From: Desulfobacterales bacterium HSG17
GTDB lineage: Bacteria > Desulfobacterota > Desulfobacteria > Desulfobacterales > Desulfococcaceae
Length of the DNA: 6,758 bases
Reading direction: 5' to 3'
Assembly: GCA_030377945.1 (NCBI GenBank)
Contig: JAUCGD010000176.1
Span: 1 to 6,758 of the forward strand
Of the stretch, positions 6,707-6,758 are shown one piece after another (within the stretch, counting starts at the first letter, position 1; each line of letters opens with the position of its first letter). Made by a program: the position numbers and the translations under genes. The notes beneath the pieces were generated by a model, which worked only from the letters and a program-made list of their open reading frames with translations, did no database searches and had not been told where the DNA came from.

Positions 6707-6758
6707 AGCATGTTGCCCTGTGTATTTAATATAACTTGAACATCCATATCTTATTTAA

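Noticed and set aside
6707..6758. Possible terminator or start of a further gene at the right edge.
   Set aside because: No hairpin with a T run, no ribosome binding site and no start codon with a sustained frame is visible in these 52 bases.

Overview
The window is AT-rich bacterial DNA that is almost fully coded on the + strand. It most likely comes from a marine or anaerobic deltaproteobacterium of the Desulfobacterales type (Desulfobacter/Desulfobacula-like). That assignment is an inference. It rests on the wording of the receiver domain (DMIMDPGIDG, SGFSETDRVKEAQKLGAG, LKKPY), which I recall from the large hybrid-kinase families of that group, and on the presence of a bacterial Ski2-like helicase and a radical SAM protein of uncertain family. 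No marker gene is present to prove it.

Positions 52-6428 hold five genes packed head to tail with overlaps or gaps of 0-13 bases, which looks like one operon. (1) A membrane histidine kinase with a dCache-like sensor, a PAS domain, HisKA and HATPase. (2) A single-domain response regulator receiver overlapping it by 25 bases in the -1 frame. (3) A 705-residue Ski2-like DExH helicase starting directly after the receiver stop codon. (4) A RidA-family enamine/imine deaminase. (5) A 418-residue radical SAM protein with a long N-terminal region of unknown function. A 113-base gap follows. It carries a plausible sigma70-type promoter with a perfect TTGACA box, then a 54-codon gene for a small, basic, cysteine-containing protein (6542-6706). 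The last 52 bases contain nothing I can assign.

How the genes work together is not obvious. The kinase and receiver form a sensing pair with no DNA-binding output in the window. RidA protects enzymes from reactive enamines, the helicase probably remodels RNA, and the radical SAM protein has no assignable substrate. The clearest oddity is the kinase/receiver junction. The Tyr-Met-Gly linker that normally joins a fused hybrid kinase to its receiver is intact but one frame off, so the two genes look like a former (or mis-sequenced) hybrid kinase split by a one-base change in a short A run. I see no CRISPR array, insertion sequence, tRNA, rRNA or convincing terminator.
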